A stretch of DNA of 14,884 nucleotides from JAEUIG01 sp046349775 (GTDB lineage: Bacteria > Planctomycetota > Planctomycetia > Planctomycetales > Planctomycetaceae), in contig JAXMBS010000098.1 in the NCBI GenBank assembly GCA_046349775.1, forward strand, positions 1 to 14,884, read 5' to 3'. The translations under genes and the position numbers were made by a program. A model generated the notes under the pieces. That model ran no database searches and was not told the origin of the DNA. It worked only from the letters and a program-made list of their open reading frames with translations. Below, one piece after another: positions 12,781-14,884 of this stretch; positions within the stretch are counted from its first letter, which is position 1; every line of letters starts with the position of its first letter.

Positions 12781-14884
12781 ATGACGCGATTCCCGCTCGG
12801 CCTGTCACTCTTCACGGCCGTTCTCGCCGGCGTTGCCGCCGCGTCCGCCCAGCGCCGCCGGCCGCCGTGCCAACGCCGCCGCCGCGGCTGCTCAACCCGC
12901 CGCCGCGCGCACGCTGCAAAACCAACGACCACCGATGCGGAAGGCACAGTCCTTCCTAACGGCATGGTCAGGTCCGCTTTCGATCACTCAGCGGCGGGGT
13001 CAATCCCGATTCGGTACAGGTTGCGTTTCGGGGATTCCGTCGCCCACCTCGTTGTGGTTCCATGGAACAAGCAATGGATTTCCGTGGAGCAGCTTGCAGC
13101 TAACGATCGACAGAAGTTACGGGAGTGGTTTGCATCGGTCTTCCGGGGAGCAAGCGTCGTCAATGGTGTCTGGTCTGGCACGGCAGAGTTCGTCGACTAC
13201 CAGCCGCTGTTGCAGCTAGTGCTGCTGGAACTCCACGAGTCGGATTCGTACCCGGCTCCCGTAAAGCTCAGCGACGGAGTGAAACACGTCGAGCAACAGG
13301 TCTTCTTACACAAGTGGGATGGCCAGGACCATATCTTGCAGGGACAGTTGACGGTTCCGTACCCGACGGACTCCTTTCCATGGCGGATCAAACTGGCCGA
13401 CAACGAACAGGTGAACTCAGGGGTCGCCATTGCCGGGAGGGACGGCCGGTTGATCGGACTTCTGACCGATCTACAGTCGATTGAGCCGCGCGCGCCGCTG
13501 GGCGACGCAACGGTCATAATCCCGGCGAACTACGTCGATGCGATGGTGCAGATTCAGGATCCGGGGGTGAACGACGAACTCGACATGCTGCTGATCGGCA
13601 TGGCGATGGAGAAGGAACGTGCGCAGGTGAAAGCGCTGCGCGACGCCCTACCGCCCCCCGTTGCGGCGCCGCAAGCCGGCCGCACATCCGATCGACCCGC
13701 CACCACGCCTGGCGTCCAGCCGGCCGGGATCAGTGAGCTCGCGTTGCCGGCGCCTCCCGCGACCGAACTCAAGGTTTTCTATCTCAAGCATCTCGAATCA
13801 AACGTGGCGATCGACGTTCTGACGAGTCTGTTCGACTCGTCGGCCACGTTCAGTTCGGTACCGTCGCAGCGGACGGTGATTGCGAATGGCGTTCCGGAGA
13901 CGCTGAAGATGGTTGAAGAATTGCTGTCGGCCCTCGATGCCGAGCCGCAGACTGGAGAGGCCGATACAGGCTCGGAAGCCCAGAAGACTGCGCCTGTTCG
14001 AATCGGATCTGAAAGGCCATCCGGCGAGATCAGACTGTTGTATCTGCGACATCTCTCGCCCGGCGATGCCGTCGCCGCAATCGCGCCGCTCGTCATCGGT
14101 CCACCAGTTTTTTCCGGTCCTGTCGGGTCACCAACTTTTTCCGGTGCTGAGGTTCACAGAGTCAGCGGTCCGACTTTTGTCACGGTTACTTCTCAGCTAC
14201 TGCTGATCGTCCGGGGCGACGCCGACGCGTTGAAGAAAGTCGAAGAGCTGATCCAGGCGATCGACGTTCCGGGCGCAGCGACTGGGGTCGCGCCGGATTC
14301 GGCCGCGAAGTCCGGTCGCCAACTCGCGCCGAATTCCATCTCGCACGTCTATCGGTTCCACGATTCGAACTGGCTCGAAATTGTCGGTGCACTTCAGGAG
14401 ATGCGGAATCGCGCGGGTGCCGAATGGTTCGAAATGCGTTCGCAGCCGGACGAAAACCTGCTGGCGATAGGAGGTTCGGCGGCAATGCTGGAAGTGGTCG
14501 GCAAGACGATTAAACGATTCTATCCAAAATCCGAGTTGATCGTGAAAGTCGACAATAAGACTGTCGCCGAAATCAGGGTGTTCGCACTCAAACATGCGAC
14601 CGCGTCGGACGTCGCGAAAGCGCTGGAGAACGTCAGGCCTGAAGGGCACGTCAATGTTTCGGCCGATGCCAGAACCAACTCCGTTGTGGTCACCGGGCCT
14701 CCCGAAGCGTTGCAGCTCGTCGAAAGGTTCATTGCTTTGCTCGACGTGCCAGCAAAAGACTTCAAACGGCCGCTTGACGCCGAAAGACTTTTTGCAATCG
14801 CACAGCAACTCAGACAGACGGGAATGGATGTCGACGTCGTTCCCGGGTTCTCGTCTCCGGTTGCCCAGCTACGCACCGCTGCCG
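12781..14884 (+). CDS. Partial exported protein: possible trypsin-like fold plus four secretin_N/NolW-like repeats
   Basis: An open frame of 701 codons runs from the ATG at 12781 (GGAG seven bases before) off the right edge. Residues 1-23 are a signal peptide (GLSLFTAVLAGVAAASAQ). Residues 24-45 are Arg-rich and odd. Residues about 60-260 recall a trypsin-like peptidase: LLQLVLLELHE, APVKLSDGVKHVEQQVFLHK, ILQGQLT, then VNSGVAIAGRDGRLIGLL and VIIPANYVDAMV, mirroring the HtrA order ending in the nucleophile loop. The GNSGG motif is degraded to VNSGV, and no catalytic His is evident, so it may be inactive. Repeats follow at about 328-386, 417-495, 521-580 and 598-656, each starting like LKVFYLKHLE and closing like TVIANGVPETLKMVEELLSA, the secretin N1/NolW ring-building pattern. 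It is inferred to be a periplasmic assembly or ring-forming protein. It follows the kinase by 101 bases and may be its signalling partner. Confidence 0.78.
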   Translation, partial: MTRFPLGLSLFTAVLAGVAAASAQRRRPPCQRRRRGCSTRRRAHAAKPTTTDAEGTVLPNGMVRSAFDHSAAGSIPIRYRLRFGDSVAHLVVVPWNKQWISVEQLAANDRQKLREWFASVFRGASVVNGVWSGTAEFVDYQPLLQLVLLELHESDSYPAPVKLSDGVKHVEQQVFLHKWDGQDHILQGQLTVPYPTDSFPWRIKLADNEQVNSGVAIAGRDGRLIGLLTDLQSIEPRAPLGDATVIIPANYVDAMVQIQDPGVNDELDMLLIGMAMEKERAQVKALRDALPPPVAAPQAGRTSDRPATTPGVQPAGISELALPAPPATELKVFYLKHLESNVAIDVLTSLFDSSATFSSVPSQRTVIANGVPETLKMVEELLSALDAEPQTGEADTGSEAQKTAPVRIGSERPSGEIRLLYLRHLSPGDAVAAIAPLVIGPPVFSGPVGSPTFSGAEVHRVSGPTFVTVTSQLLLIVRGDADALKKVEELIQAIDVPGAATGVAPDSAAKSGRQLAPNSISHVYRFHDSNWLEIVGALQEMRNRAGAEWFEMRSQPDENLLAIGGSAAMLEVVGKTIKRFYPKSELIVKVDNKTVAEIRVFALKHATASDVAKALENVRPEGHVNVSADARTNSVVVTGPPEALQLVERFIALLDVPAKDFKRPLDAERLFAIAQQLRQTGMDVDVVPGFSSPVAQLRTAA

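Overview
The window reads as chromosomal DNA of a planctomycete (phylum Planctomycetota, probably class Planctomycetia). This is inferred from the gene content: an ECF sigma factor followed by a zinc-finger/Ser-Thr kinase fusion, a PQQ-like beta-propeller with the WPAFRGPGGDG signature, a second ECF sigma factor with a small membrane partner, high GC with long antisense shadow ORFs, and many short GC-rich palindromes between genes. No tRNA, rRNA, CRISPR array, transposase or integrase was seen.

Layout. Positions 1-919 (minus) hold the 5' part of an immunity-type gene that runs off the left edge: an Imm43/DUF1629-like domain, a Pro/Lys linker and the start of an SMI1/KNR4 (SUKH) domain. Positions 1224-2208 (minus) are a two-gene operon, an ECF sigma factor overlapping a small two-helix membrane protein. 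Positions 2209-2727 are a repeat-rich gap. Positions 2728-7379 (minus) form a histidine kinase, NtrC-type response regulator and beta-propeller cluster; the last two genes overlap. A 453-bp divergent gap then leads to a SulP/STAS anion transporter (7833-9563, plus) and a small membrane protein (9627-10154). Positions 10413-12679 hold a second ECF sigma factor and the zinc-finger/kinase fusion, whose C-terminus is out of frame. From 12781 to the right edge runs an exported protein (701 codons visible) with four secretin_N/NolW-like repeats behind a possible trypsin-like fold.

How the parts may work together. The histidine kinase and the sigma-54 activator are transcribed divergently from sulP, and a -24/-12-like element (7566-7581) precedes sulP, so the simplest model is two-component control of anion uptake. 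The second sigma factor, the membrane kinase that could hold or release it, and the exported repeat protein read as a signalling module. The most unusual non-coding structures are a 39-bp imperfect inverted repeat built from 7-bp units between sigma factor and kinase, 7-bp tandem tracts upstream of the same sigma gene, a pair of 27-bp palindromic inverted elements inside the beta-propeller leader, and a recurring palindrome with a GCAGGAGC core. No wholly new enzymatic system can be claimed from this sequence alone. The two edge genes and the repeat structures are the best leads.
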